From: Chelydra serpentina
Lineage: Eukaryota > Chordata > Testudines > Chelydridae
DNA: 64,000 bases
Assembly (NCBI GenBank): GCA_037349315.1
Contig: JBAIAC010000027.1
Coordinates: 11,661,501-11,725,500, forward strand
Direction of reading: 5' to 3'
Positions 1 to 11,238 of the stretch are shown here, piece by piece. The position numbers and the translations under genes are program-made. The stretch's first letter is position 1. Every line of letters begins with the position of its first letter. The notes below the pieces were generated by a model. The model ran no database searches and was not told where the DNA came from. It saw nothing but the letters and a program-made list of their open reading frames with translations.

Positions 1-868
1 GGAAAATAAAACCAATGATGCTAGGACACCCACTCTCCTGGGAGAGTGTGACTCTTTTACAGGGAGCCTTCCTCTGCCTTTACCACAGATGGATATCTCA
101 GCTGCTCCATAAATCTCACTGCTACACCAGCATCGTCCCTCGCCCCCAGCCCCTCCATGTGCAATATTTTAAAGCTACACAAGCAATGAGTCCAAGCAAT
201 GAGCTCATCTGCAATTTAATAATTTAACACCAGTTCATGCTGGCAGCGGCAAATCACTAATCTCTGATTTTGGAGAAAAACACCCGGATCTGACTGGAAT
301 CGTTAATTTTCCTTTCAGCACATTCAGATTCCCACCATCTTCCCCTTTCTGTAAGTGACACCCACCGGGGTAGCAAATACAATTTACAAACAGGAGAGGT
401 GCCTGGGTTAAGAACAAATGTGGTGATCAGCCAATCAGAACACAACCATCTTGGTATTTATAGAGGGTTATTTTCCTGTTGTGAGCACACACAAACACTT
501 CACTTCGCTGAGCCAGGTTGGTATGGGGGAGGGCTCGGGAGGACGGGTCTGTATCTGGGGATAGGAAACAGGAACATCTCTGCACCCGAGCTGTCTCAAG
601 TTGCTAACATCTGCAGCTGGCTTTTGGAGGAGGAGACTGAGGTAGTTTCCAAGTATGTCAGAGAACCGCATTCACCAGAGTCTCTCTCTGCGTGTTATGC
701 ACCCAGCGCTAATGCCAAAGTCAAAGAGGATTTGGGATTAGTAAACAAAGCAAACAAGCAGAGAGAGAATCAGGCCTGTGAAACCAGTTGAAAGCAACCC
801 AGAGACACAACTGGATACAAAGAGAACCCGCTTCACTACAAGGAAGCGCTCGCTGCTGTTTATATTTA
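1..868. other. No recognisable feature
   Basis: I see no gene, RNA or repeat here. An open frame of about 130 codons (399-791, plus) has no protein-like composition and no family resemblance. Confidence 0.5.
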
Positions 869-900
869 TCATTATTATTAATTATTATTATTATTATTAC
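869..900. repeat. (ATT)n microsatellite
   Basis: A short run of ATT/TTA triplets with one interruption. Simple-sequence repeat without other meaning visible. Confidence 0.85.
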
Positions 901-1984
901 AGTCTGTTGTCTGGTTACCAGAGTCCTTTGCCAACTAGCATGCTCTCCATTTAATAAACCTTAAAACGTGCCCTATAGTTTCTGGTGTTGCCGCTAAGAA
1001 ACTCGCGCATTGACGTTATCTTACTGAATTTTTGCAAGCTTCTGAACACATCTGTGGAGATCAGAACATTCATTTGCTCTGCAGGAACTGAACATCAGAG
1101 AGGGGAAATCACTTTGGGACGAGGTGAAAATGTGGTAGTCCCATTAGACTAATTTTGCTCCTCCCCTTTCCCTACAATATTATTTGACCTTTGTTTCATT
1201 TTTGATCTAACTTTATGATGGTAAGACAAAGCAGAGGCCCCATGAAGCCATCCTGGATAGCTCACCAACTTGCAGGAACCGACAGAGAAGCTTACAGCCT
1301 CTCACCACAAGCTACAGAGTGAAGCAGTATAAGGGTATTAGATGCGAGGAAAGCAAATCGAGAGTAATCAAGAAATCTAATAAGAAAGCACTTCCTCCAA
1401 CTGGACCTAAAACTCATCATCAGTATGGAAGAAGTCTGGGAAATCTTCCAAGACACCATAATTAAAGGCATAATAGAATACATTTACTTTGAAATAAACA
1501 AGGAAGAAGAAGTGGCTAATGTGACTTCATGAGGGACTGCTCAGAGATCTAAGGCTTGTAGAGAACAGATACACACAGCAAAAAAAGCAGAAAGAGTTAA
1601 TATTAGATTATATTCCTTTGGATGCTTTTAAGGGGGTTTTTAATCTATCTTGGAGTGGAAAGAGGGCCCATTAAAAGAACCAGCTTGGGGGATGAAATGA
1701 ACAAGAACTCAAAAACTGGCTGAAAATCTGAAGTCCTTTTTCAAAAACTGACATTAACAAAAGAAATAATGAAAGGCAGTTAGGAAGTGAGGAAGGCCTT
1801 ATAAAAACAGCTATTGATAAAGAGCACTCAGGGGATTACTTGGAAATTTTAAATCTATACAACATGCATCTGGGGGTATTTAAGGGAAGTAGCAAATGAA
1901 TAAAACAATAACACCGAACTCTAATATAATGCTTTACGTGCCATAAAGATTTTTTAAAAATAATTCATGGAGAACTAGGGAGGC
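901..1984 (+). other. Unclassified AT-rich stretch, perhaps decayed CR1
   Basis: No exon is visible. The last 700 bp are A-rich on the plus strand and lead directly into the CR1 remnant, so they may be older CR1 sequence. I could not align them confidently by eye. Confidence 0.3.
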
Positions 1985-2530
1985 ACCAGAAAACAGAAGG
2001 AAAGGAAATGTGATGCTTCTCTTCAAAAAGCATGAAGTGGATAATCCTGGTAATTACTGTCCCATAATTCTAATTTCTAGCCTTTGTAAAGTAACTGAAC
2101 ACACACTGCACGAGACTGCTAGAGGATCCCAACCTTAACTAGGGAAGAGCTGGTGCTCCACAATCAACATGATTATGAGAAGAAGTAACCAATATGGGAT
2201 TATGAAGACCTGGCCTGAAAAACTTCATAGAATTTGTCATTTTTTTCCCTTAGGAGAACGTCACACCTTTTCCTAATTGTTGCCATGACAAAAAACAAAG
2301 GATACAACTAGGCGCAATGGGATGAAACCAAGAAAGGGAAATTTTAGGATGACAGTGAGGGAAAAAACTTCCTGACAGTGAGAGCTATTAAAAACTGTGT
2401 AATAGGTTCCCAAGGGAAGCAGTGGACTGGAACACTGAAAGCTAATCTGAGCAAGACAACAGGAATTGTTCAACAACCTCCAGTTATGTTCACACCTCAC
2501 AATCCCAAACTCCCTCTCATGCCTCCCTGA
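1985..2530 (+). mobile_element. CR1 LINE remnant (reverse transcriptase pieces)
   Basis: Two pieces of a CR1 second open frame are readable on the plus strand. Around 2005-2110 the translation gives LLFKKHEVDNPGNYCPIILI, the start of the CR1 reverse transcriptase (usual form: KKGxxxDPGNYRPxSL). Around 2355-2450 it gives NFLTVRAIKNCVIGSQGKQW, the C-terminal segment that normally reads KNFFTVRVxxxWNRLP. The catalytic centre between them is deleted. Stops and indels show it is long dead. Confidence 0.75.
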
Positions 2531-2671
2531 CGGAGATTTAATTGCAAAGGCAAATAATAATACAGGGGCTACGGGCCCAATGATAATATTCATTTTCATA
2601 TTTAACTCATTTTTAAAATCGCAATTTTTGCAACTGAAATGAAGCGTTTGCAATCTGCCATATCAGAGCAT

Positions 2672-2890
2672 TGAAAGGAAAGATAGTCCAGTGGTTAGGG
2701 TGCTAGCCTGGGACCTAAGGGACCAAGTTTCAATTCCCTGCTCTGCCACAGACTTCCTATGTGACCTTGGCCAAGTTTCTTAGTCTCTCAGGGCCTCAGT
2801 TCCCATCTGTATAATGCGGATAACAGCACTGCCCTGCCTCTGGATAAAAACGTTAGATTGCAAAGCGTTCAGATATTACTGTGATCGGGG
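2672..2890 (+). mobile_element. tRNA-derived SINE, MIR/CORE-like
   Basis: It carries the MIR layout in order: a tRNA-like head with 'gtggttagggtgctagcctgg', a B-box-like 'caagtttcaattccctgctc', then 'tgtgaccttggccaagtttc' and a 'cctcagttcccatctgtata' segment. Moderately diverged, orientation plus. Confidence 0.85.
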
Positions 2891-3549
2891 GTGGAGGGGA
2901 TGCGTTATACAAGATAGAATTTAAGAGCAGCCTGCCACAGAGCCTTGACAATAGGAGAAAATCCTGCACTGGAGGGAGCAGACCTTTTCCATCTCCAAAT
3001 CTATTACTATAACTTTGCAGATCAAGATAAGATATGCAGAGAAAGAGATTGATCGATTTCTCACCTCAAATGCCCAGTTTCTTTTCAGGCAAGATTAGAT
3101 CATCAGTTGTACATTTTGTGCATTTGTGTACTGTGGGTTCTCAAATTTTTCAGACTAAGTACCTTGTACTCATAGAAAACCAGTTTGGAAATTAAAGTCT
3201 TTTCCAAGGATCTGTTAATTGATTTCATAGAACACATCAGATCCCCACCATTTGCCTCAGCCCAGGTTCTGGAGCAGGTGGGTGTTGAAACCCAGGACAG
3301 GGCCCAAAGAGTGCAGAGACCTAGAGCTATCAGATGGGACTGAGGTCATAGGAGGGGGGTCCCAGCCCTTACCCAGTTCTCCAGCAAGAGACACATGCCA
3401 GCACCTCTCCTGAATCAATCACAAGACAGACCATACTAATCCAAACTGAACCCAACAGAGGGAGTTGCTGTCAAAGAAAGACAAAACCCAGCCACAAAAC
3501 CAGATAAAAGTTTGCACTTGGAAAGTCGCCAATCCTATAAGCTGACAAT
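2891..3549. other. No recognisable feature
   Basis: No gene or repeat that I can name. Base composition is ordinary. Confidence 0.4.
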
Positions 3550-3557
3550 AACCACTA

Positions 3558-3967
3558 CAAAGAACAGGAGTACTTGTGGCACCTTAGAGACTAACAAATT
3601 TATTTCAGCATAAGCTTTCGTGGGCTACAGTCCACTTCATCAGATGCATAGAATGGAACATACAGTAAGAAGATATTTATACATTCAGAGAAACATGAAA
3701 AGGTGGAAGAGGCTAATTAATTAAGAGGAACGATTATCTATTAATTAGCCTCTTAGTTGGTATGGGTACTTCCACCTTTTCATGTTTCTCTGAATGTATA
3801 AATATCTGCTTACTGTATGTTCCATTCTATGCATCCAAAGAAGTGGACTATAGTCCACGAAAGCTTATGCTGAAATAAATGTGTTAGTCTCTAGGGTGCC
3901 ACAAGTACTCCTGTTCCTTTTGCTGACGCAGACTAACACGGCTGCTACTCTGAAACCTGTCAAAAAC
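3558..3967 (+). mobile_element. Palindromic Penelope-like (PLE-type) short element
   Basis: Two near-identical arms of about 165 bp face each other (3558-3720 and 3750-3920) around a short AT-rich centre, and a unique tail ('cagactaacacggctgctac') follows on the right. Flanks 'aaccacta' at 3550-3557 and 3968-3975 look like part of a target duplication. Each arm holds a 'cgaaagcttatgctgaaata' block next to a stem whose geometry resembles a hammerhead ribozyme core; the left arm keeps CTGATGA, the right arm has lost it. I assign the family from the shared arm sequence with the fragment at 36.2-36.8 kb, which carries a possible GIY-YIG remnant. It encodes nothing itself. Confidence 0.65.
3611..3643 (-). 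ncRNA. Hammerhead-ribozyme-like core (copy A)
   Basis: Reading the minus strand: CTGATGA (3637-3643), a stem-loop of GTGGaC/GcCCAC with one mismatch, then CGAAA (GAAA at 3616-3619) and a small AGC/GCT hairpin. This order is that of a type I hammerhead. Against it: one extra A separates CTGATGA from stem II, position 17 would be G, and I see no good stem I. Probably a degenerate ribozyme relic or a look-alike. Confidence 0.35.
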
Positions 3968-4083
3968 AACCACTAAGTTGCAGGTCAGTAGGTCACTCAT
4001 GGATGGGGCAACATTTAAATAGTTCTTTCACTTTGAATGGGGAAAATAATTAAAGAGAGTTTTCAAAGCAATGGTCACTATTA

Positions 4084-4212
4084 CAGGAAATATTATTATT
4101 TGCATCACCGCTGCACCTAGGAGTCCCAGCTGCGAACCAGGACCCCACTGCACCGCGGCACTGTGCACACAGTGAACAAAAAGACGGGTCCTGGCCCAAA
4201 CAGCTTACGGTA
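4084..4212 (-). mobile_element. MIR-like SINE, 3' portion
   Basis: It opens 'tattattatttgcatcacc' and runs through 'aggaccccactgcaccgcgg' and 'cagtgaacaaaaagacgggt', the diverged form of a segment that recurs at 26.8, 28.3 and 30.6 kb. Orientation is minus relative to the MIR consensus. Confidence 0.6.
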
Positions 4213-5005
4213 AGAGATCACCATCAGCTTCACCAGGAAAATGAGACAGATGCCTAACCTGCTATGCAAGTGATGGAAATAAAGGAGACAAGCCATTGAG
4301 GATCAATAAAATCAGCCTGTCTCCATCTAATGCCAGACAAACCAAGCTTGCTATTCCCATCCACTCTCAAAGATTACAGCACAGCATCAAATAATGATCT
4401 GTCAATTGGCTTGTGATGTTTAGTATTGAGTTTTCGTGCATGAGCAGGCGGCAGGTAATACCTCCCGAAGTCACGAAGATCCTTAAACACGGGGTGTCAA
4501 ACGCATTTTCCCTTATTAAACCATTTGTCACTGCAACTTCAATTTCATTTCGAGAAAAAAAAGTCCAACAAGCCCAAGCAACTGGCCAGAACTCACATGA
4601 CAAAACAGAGCATGGCAAAATACTTATTTCATTAACACACAGGGAACGCAATTAGCAGCTTTCGGCCTCTGTTGGTGTAAAATATCGCTCAGAGCTCCCC
4701 ACGCTCACAAAAAAATCCTGGGGTTGTTTAGAATGTGCCACTTCCAAAAAGGTCTCTTATCTCTAGTAATTACCCAAGCGGGATGACGACTTTACAGACG
4801 GGGAGGCTCTTATCATAAATATGGGACGGACACGAAGGAAGAGCAGGGATTAATATTGGGTGGAATCAATCATCCACAACATCCTATCTGTGCAAAATGA
4901 TCTCAGGAGGTTAGCATGAGCAATGCAATGAGTAAAGCAGAGACATGGGCAGCCTGCAAACAAGCCATCCCGAAGGGGCAGACACAGAATGGGTTGCCTC
5001 AAAGG
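4213..5005. other. No recognisable feature
   Basis: Ordinary composition. No exon or nameable repeat; short overlapping open frames on both strands near 4400-4650 are unlike any protein I know. Confidence 0.4.
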
Positions 5006-5090
5006 GGAAAAAGGGGTGATTGTCAAAGGCACCAATGGGACTTAAGCAGCTAAATGCCCTTTGCACCTTCAAAAAATCTCCCCCTTAACA
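5006..5090. mobile_element. Small palindromic MITE
   Basis: The ends 'gattgtcaaaggcacc' and 'tgccctttgcaccttc' are imperfect inverted copies, ending in 'aaaaaatctccccctta'. The same ends occur in the element at 30961-31060. Too short to code. Confidence 0.5.
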
Positions 5091-5605
5091 ATTAGTTCTT
5101 TCTTCTGGTCCAAAATGCTAAAGAATCATTCAATGGCAAAAGGCAGCTGACCTCAAATGGTGAGTGAGAGGACTAGCAAAAACCTCCCCTCCTCCACCTG
5201 CATCCCACGCTTTGCCAGTTCTAATCCAGCCCTCGCTGTCAGCAGCGTCTAAAAGCAAGTTATTAGCTTTTATTGTGAACGATTGTCCTACTGACTGACC
5301 ACCTGGTGGCTGCTCCATGTGTCCTCAGTTCAGCGCACTCAGCCCATTACCCAATGGGCAAGCCGAGCTCCAGCGGAAGTACCTTCTTGGAAAAGGTACG
5401 GGTGTTCGGCTTCAGGAGGTGCCGCAGGGAATGGCTGAACAATGATGCCTTGCATTACTCTCAGCCCAATTTAAAAATTGCAGCATATACGCAAACACAG
5501 AGACATGTGCATCAACACTCACCCCGCAGTAAGCCATTCACATGGAGCTTTCACCAGCATTAGCTCTGGCTGTTACTCATCTCAGTGAGTTCAGCAGCAG
5601 GGACT

Positions 5606-5680
5606 GTCTGTTCTGTGTTCGTACAGCGCCTAACACAACGGGGTCCTGCTCCATGTCCTGGGCACAACGGTACCACAAAG
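5606..5680 (+). mobile_element. MIR-like SINE fragment
   Basis: 'gtacagcgcctaacacaacg' and the following 'gggtcctgctcc' are the reverse complement of the SINE segment at 26.8 and 28.3 kb. Only this 3' piece is left. Confidence 0.6.
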
Positions 5681-5690
5681 CAGCAAACAA

Positions 5691-7049
5691 TCCCAGATGG
5701 ATGCACTAAAACCTTCACACCACAATGCACCATCATGTATTCTGTATATACCACCTAAGTTACAAAAAAAAAAGCGGTACCACACATTTTTTAAACAGCT
5801 TCACTTTTTATTTAAACTAGGACTGTTTTCAATAGCCATGACCTTCTAGCGTATAAAACTGCAGGGAACTGGATGGCGGAGAATATAATAAGGCTTTAAA
5901 AAAAGACCTGCAATAGCTTTTACCATACAAAAGAACGTCACACGTTGAAGATCCACAATCTTGGGAACAAACAAACAAGCGGGGAATGACCGCTTTCCCA
6001 TGGGATCAAACTCTTGTTTCTAGTCCAGCAGGGCCACAAGAAAACGGAATTCAAAGCGGGGCCATTTTTATGTTGATAAGAGCAAATAATGGCCCAGGGA
6101 CCCAAGACTGTTCTTTCTGAGCTTCAAGTGAGGATACATTGAAGGAAGAGATTCCGTGTTTTAGGGGAGAAGGAGTAAACGTTTCACTGGCAGATTGACG
6201 TAAATAACAAACGCCGCTGCCTGGCCCTACTCTGGGGGTCAGAATCTCAGAAAGATGGATTAATGGGCAAAGATAAGGTGATGATGCTATACAGTTACTA
6301 AACAACAAGAGTTAATAAGGGACGTGCAGACGAATGCGCTGAGTTTACTTCAGCCTGCAAGGCGAATGTCATTACCCCAGCTGGATGGCAGCCAGGATAC
6401 CAGGGCCAGTGTTCCTCGTCTGGAATGTGCTCTTGGATCTTTAATGACTATACCACGCCACAGCCTGAGGGATTGCCCTAACCCAGACCCAACGAAAGGC
6501 TCAGTTTTGAGAATTTCAGGCAATCAAATCCACCATTGCCGGTCACACAAGTATTAGCCGTAGCTGGGTGTTAGCAGGAACTTGGAAGGAGCGGGTATTA
6601 CTCATGTCCGCCTTCAAACAGCCGGAGTTTGCCTGCTCACTGATTTTGCGATAAATCTCTCCAAATTACCCTTGGATTGATGGATCATTAGAAACTGTGA
6701 CCAAGGACAAGATCCAGGAATCCTGGCTGGCATCCAAAAGCTTTGAGCAGATGGCCTCAGTCTCTGACCTGTCAATTTCTCTCATTACCCTACAGCGCAC
6801 GGCGTTGATCTGGCAGAAAATTCACATGAGTAATGGCCACTTACGTATGGGCTCGCAGGATCGGGCTCCCAGATGCCACCCACACAACATCTGTCATCTG
6901 CTCAGCTCAGCGGGTGCTGGGTGACCTTTCACCGTAAACCCTTTATCTCCTGGAGGACAGCTCCATCTTTCATGGCCAGTGTGAGCACAACTGTTTACGT
7001 GGCTAAGATCCAAAGAAGGCCAATGCATCAACCCTGCAATGCAATCACT
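5691..7049. other. No recognisable feature
   Basis: About 1.3 kb without a repeat or exon I can support. It includes a short A11 run at 5763-5773. Confidence 0.4.
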
Positions 7050-7098
7050 CTTCTTAATGCCGCGGCGGCGGCGGCGGCTGCCACTCACATTAAGAACT
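7050..7098. repeat. (CGG)n run inside a small inverted repeat
   Basis: Five CGG triplets (about 7063-7078) are flanked by 'cttaatg' (7055-7061) and 'cattaag' (about 7088-7094), so the G/C-rich repeat would sit in the loop of a perfect 7-bp stem. Confidence 0.6.
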
Positions 7099-7495
7099 CC
7101 TCAATAGAGCCTTAAAAGGAAATATGGCGAGTTTAATCAAGAGCCTGCCACTTCCATCCTCTAAAGGAGCTAGCCTGAAAGACCCAGTGCTGCTGGCACA
7201 GAAAGCCCAGATGCCAAGTCACAAGCAGAGCTTTAATTTACAGAAAGCCGTTAAGAGGCACCGAAGCTGTGCTAAATAGTAGCCTGTGAGTGTTTGCTTT
7301 TCTTGCTGCACCTGCTCCCTACTGCTCCAGATCTGCAGTTTCTGAAGAGGCTGGGCTCCCAGCAGAACACCAGGGCAAGTTAACAGAGTGTATTTAAACC
7401 CCCCAGTCCCTGGGCCTCTCTTATTAACACTTTCCATTATTATAACGGAGAGTTACAAAAGTCTCAATGCACTATTCAATATCCGAGATCACATG
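7099..7495. other. No recognisable feature
   Basis: Nothing supportable seen. Confidence 0.35.
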
Positions 7496-7900
7496 GCAGC
7501 TCAGGGGTTAGCCAGGAATACGACCTCTGTTTCTTGATGGCCAATCCAGCACCCTAGCTACTAGACTACACTGCTCCCCTGGGTTCTGCTGCTGACTTCT
7601 GGGTTCTACCTCTGCCTTGATGCACTGTTTGGCTCTAGCTAATTTACTTCACCTTCGTATGGCCTTAAAACTTATACAGGCATAGCTGTCTCGGCTAGGA
7701 GTGTGAAACAAAAATCACACAGCCATGCCTATAAAACCCTCAGTGCAGACATAATTATGCCACAGAATAGTGATTCTGTCGGCGTAGCTAATGTCATTCG
7801 GGGATGTGGTGTTACTACGCCAGCAGAACTCATTCTGTAGGGTAGATTTGGCCTTAGCCTCAGGTCCCCCATCTGTAAAATGGAGTCAATGATACAAAGG
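7496..7900 (+). mobile_element. MIR-like SINE split by a MITE
   Basis: The tRNA-like head and body occupy 7496-7660, and the '...cccccatctgtaaaatgga' segment resumes at 7856-7900. The gap is filled by the MITE at 7661-7855, so the SINE is the older insertion. Confidence 0.55.
7661..7855. mobile_element. MITE, 'gtctaca' family (diverged)
   Basis: Imperfect inverted ends 'ggccttaaaacttatac' and 'gtagatttggcctt', with an internal inverted segment ('aaaatcacacagccatgcc'). It resembles the copies at 18.9, 34.7 and 60.0 kb. Non-coding. Confidence 0.5.
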
Positions 7901-8220
7901 AGGGGGAAGTAAGAGGCTTGGCGACCCAGGGCTGACAGTGGATACGCAGTTACTATTAATGATATTTTCACTTTTGTTTCTAGTCAGTTGCACCTGCAGC
8001 CATACATGCCCGCCCAGTGGTGCAGTGCTCCGCTACACCGACCACTGGAGCCAAACAGAACTTCACTTTTGTTTTATAACTGATCAAATCATTTCTGTTA
8101 ATACGAGGTTTTTGTTTGTGAGGTTTTGTGTTAAGCCCTGTTTTGTCTGAGCTCAAGGATAGGTGCTTTCTGGCCAGTTAAAAGGCTCTTATTTGCAAGC
8201 TGGTTAGCACACTCTCTTTT
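7901..8220. other. No recognisable feature
   Basis: Nothing supportable seen. Confidence 0.35.
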
Positions 8221-8256
8221 ACACACGCACACACACACAAATATTTATATATACAC
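8221..8256. repeat. (AC)n / AT-rich microsatellite
   Basis: Interrupted AC run, then TA-rich sequence, directly at the insertion point of the following hAT element. Confidence 0.75.
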
Positions 8257-8697
8257 ATACTAGGGCTGTCGGTTCATCTCCGTTAACTCATGCAATTAAC
8301 TCAAAAAAATTAATCGCGATTTAAAAGATTAATCACGATTAATCGCAGTTTAATCCCATTGTTAAACAGAATACCAATGGAAATGTATTAAATATTTTTG
8401 GATGTTTTTCTACATTTTCAAATATATTGGTTTCAGTTACAACACAGAATATGAAGTGTACATGCCTTACTTTATATTATTTTTATTATAAATATTTGCA
8501 CTGTAAAAATGATAAACAAAAGAAATCATATTTTTCAGTTCACCTCATACAAGTACTGTAGCGCAATCTCTTTATTGTGAAAATGCAACTTACAAATGTG
8601 GGGGGAGGGGTTGGTTACATAACTGCACTCAAAAACAAAACAATGCAAAACTTTAGAGCCTACAAGTCCACTCAGTCCTACTTCTTGTTCAGCCAAT

Positions 8698-9001
8698 CGC
8701 TCAGACAAACAAGTTTGTTTACATTTGCAAGAGATAATTCTGCCCACTTCTTATTCACAATGTCACCTGAAAGTGAGAACAGATGTTCTCATGGCACTGG
8801 GGTAGCCAGCATCACAAGATATTTACATGCCTGATATGCTAAACATTCATATGCCCCTTCATGTTTTGGCCACCATTCCAGAGGACATGCTTCCATGCTG
8901 ATGACACTCATTAAAAAAAATAATGCATTAATTAAATTTGTGACTGAACTCCTTGAGGGAGAATTGTATGTCTCCGGCTCTATTTTACCCACATTGTGCA
9001 T
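8698..9001 (-). pseudogene. Second hATC remnant in the inverted left arm
   Basis: The minus strand of the left arm reads CPLEWWPKHEGAYECLAYQA and then ACKYLVMLATPVP, followed by a stop and then an EHLFS-like motif and the LVCLSDWL tail. It is the same transposase end as on the plus strand, inverted and with a stop. It arises from the fold-back arrangement, not from an independent gene. Confidence 0.7.
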
Positions 9002-9545
9002 TATATTTCATGTTATAGTCTCAGATGATGACTCAGCACATGTTCATTTTAAGAACACTTTCGCTGCAGATTTGACAAAACACAAAGAAGGTATCAATGT
9101 GAGATTTCTAAAGATAGCTACAGCTCTCGACCCAAGGTTTAAGAATCTGAAGTGCCTTCCAAAATTTGAGAGGGATGAGGTGTGGAGCATGCTTTCAGGA
9201 GTATTAAAAGAGCAATACGCTGATGCAGAAACTACAGAACCCGAAGCACCAAAAGAGAAAATCAACCTTCTGCAGTTGGCATCTCACTCAGATGATGAAA
9301 TTGAACATGCATCAGTCTGCACTACTTTGGATCATTATCGAGCAGAACCCGTCATCAGCGTGGACGCATGGCCTCTGGAATGGTGGTTGAAGCATGAAGG
9401 GACATACGAATCTTTAGCGCATCTGGCATGTAAATATCTTGCAACGCCGGCTACAGGTGACATTGTGAATAAGAGGTGGGCAGCATTATCACCTGTAAAT
9501 GCAAACAAACTTGTTTGTCTGAGCGATTGGCTAAACAAAAAGTAG
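8895..9545 (+). pseudogene. hAT transposase C-terminal fragment (open, 217 codons)
   Basis: This frame is open from an internal ATG to the natural end of a hAT transposase. Residues about 70-90 (FLKIATALDPRFKNLKCLP) match the RNase H-like core of ZBED/hAT proteins. Residues about 159-178 (WPLEWWLKHEGTYESLAHLA), followed by ACKYLATPAT, are the hATC dimerisation region. The short conserved stretch that should follow ATPAT, containing an ERxFS motif in the family, is missing because of a 33-nt in-frame deletion near 9455. Full hAT transposases are about 600 residues, so this is roughly the last third. No promoter or partner is visible. It is a remnant, though its open frame shows the copy is not very old. 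Confidence 0.8.
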
Positions 9546-9910
9546 GACTGAGTGGACTTGTACACTCTAAAGTTTTACATTGTTTTATTTTTGAATACAG
9601 TTATTTCTTTGTACATAATTCTACATTTGTAAGTTCAACTTTCACAATAAAGAGATTGCACTACTGTACTTGTATTGGGTGAATTGAAAAATACTATTTC
9701 TTTTGTTTTTTACAGTGCAAATATTTGTAATAAAAAATAAATATTAAGTGAACACTGTACACTTTGTATTCTCTGTTATAACTGAAAATCAATATATCTG
9801 AAAATATAGAAATCCAAAAATATTTAAACGAATGGTATTCTATTATTGTTTAACAGTGCGATTAATCACACGATTAATTTTTTTAATTGCTTGACAACTC
9901 TAACACATAC

Positions 9911-10760
9911 CCAGGCAGTGCTGTGCGTACAAAAATAAACACACATCATAAATACGTAAAGAAAACAGACATTTTGGAATTGAGATCTTTGAAATAGCCC
10001 ATATTAAAAAATATAAACGGGAAGCTATGGTTTCATTTTATGAATGTAAAATGTAATTTGATATTTTTTAAAGTACCGGTACGTTTTTAAGAAAGGAAAT
10101 GGGGCGGGGACGAAGGGGAACCAGTTCATCTCCATAACCTTAAGCTGATGGGTAAAGACAGCCCTGCTGCCTGAGCTTGGAGCAGCGGTATCGCCATTCA
10201 TGATCATATTTCTTTCACTGTTTGACATAACAGAAGAGTCTCACTAAACACACAGTGTAATTGGTAAGGGTTCTTGTCATCCTTGAAAAAACACAGAGCC
10301 TATAAGCCTTTCACTTCATCATCTCCCCGGTCTTCACCTCCACAAATTATGTTCATTAGTACTAATGAATTGAAAAGCTTTGGCTCATGTTGCACATTAA
10401 CATTGGAAATACGTCGTATGAAATGCACAGTTTCCTACCCTGTCCCTGTATCCTCTCCATCGGGCCAGTGGCTGAGGGGAGACCAGAGCTCAGGAGCTCT
10501 GACTCTCAGGCTCCAACCTGAGAGTGGTATGGGGGAAGAGCGCAGACAGACTGGACCGTTTACCTTTCCGTACATAATCCAGGCATTAAGTCGCACACAC
10601 CTCACAGATCAAACACAGACTATGGCCTGAACAGCACTGCTGGGGATTTAGTTCTTTTAAAACAATCAGTTCCTAGCGCGCGGTTTACAATGGTCCATTT
10701 CAGTCCCGTATCCTGTTCCCAACGCAGTGGCCAATGTCAGACTTCAGAAAACCCCACTCT
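9911..10760. other. No recognisable feature
   Basis: Nothing supportable beyond ordinary AT-rich sequence. Confidence 0.4.
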
Positions 10761-10963
10761 AAACAGCTGAAATCCACAGGGCCCTGGGCTGGAACCCGGA
10801 GTAGAGGGCGGGCCCGGGTTCCCCCCAAACCTCCTAACTCCTGATCAGACACTGGAGGAGTTCATCTGAACTGTGGGTTTTACCAGAGGGGAAGATCTCT
10901 GATGCAAGCAAAATCCGCCAATAAGTGCAGGACCCATCGAGGTAGAGGAGGAACTTTGTCACA
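10761..10963 (+). mobile_element. 3' fragment of the LTR-like element found at 25.1 kb
   Basis: About 195 bp from 'aatccacagggccctgggct' to 'ggaactttgtcaca' closely match 25585-25777. The 5' two thirds are missing. Confidence 0.75.
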
Positions 10964-11230
10964 ACGTGTATGTATACGCACACACACCCTTTGTGCAGTC
11001 ATTTGTACCTGTGCTACTAGGTGCAAAATGCTATCTTTCTGACCTGGTAGTGTTTTACATCCACTTTGCACTGGTGTCAATGACTCTACAAATTCAAAGC
11101 AGGGTACAAGAGGTCTCGTCCATTCGCACATCCACACATATTTGAATGCACACGACTCCGACTCACAAAAAGGGAATTAAACAAACATGATGATCTGTGT
11201 TTCCTTATAGCACCTTTCATCCAAAAACCT
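10964..11230. other. No recognisable feature
   Basis: Nothing supportable seen. Confidence 0.35.
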
Positions 11231-11238
11231 GTTTAGAG

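Larger units (their letters stand above)
8261..9902 (+). mobile_element. Fold-back hAT DNA transposon with perfect TSD
   Basis: The element begins tagggctgtc and ends gacaactcta, and is bounded by a perfect 8-bp duplication 'acacatac' at 8253-8260 and 9903-9910, the hallmark of hAT insertion. The left arm (8261 to about 8902) is an inverted, diverged copy of the right arm (about 9354-9902). Only 8903-9353 is single copy. Both arms therefore carry the same transposase C-terminus in opposite orientations. The right arm lacks 33 nt that the left arm keeps at about 8769-8801. It has no N-terminal transposase, zinc finger or intact catalytic triad, so it cannot move by itself. Confidence 0.9.

Noticed and set aside
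2672..2760. Possible functional tRNA gene
   Set aside because: A tRNA-like head is present, but it continues into a MIR core and lacks a foldable acceptor stem; it is a SINE.
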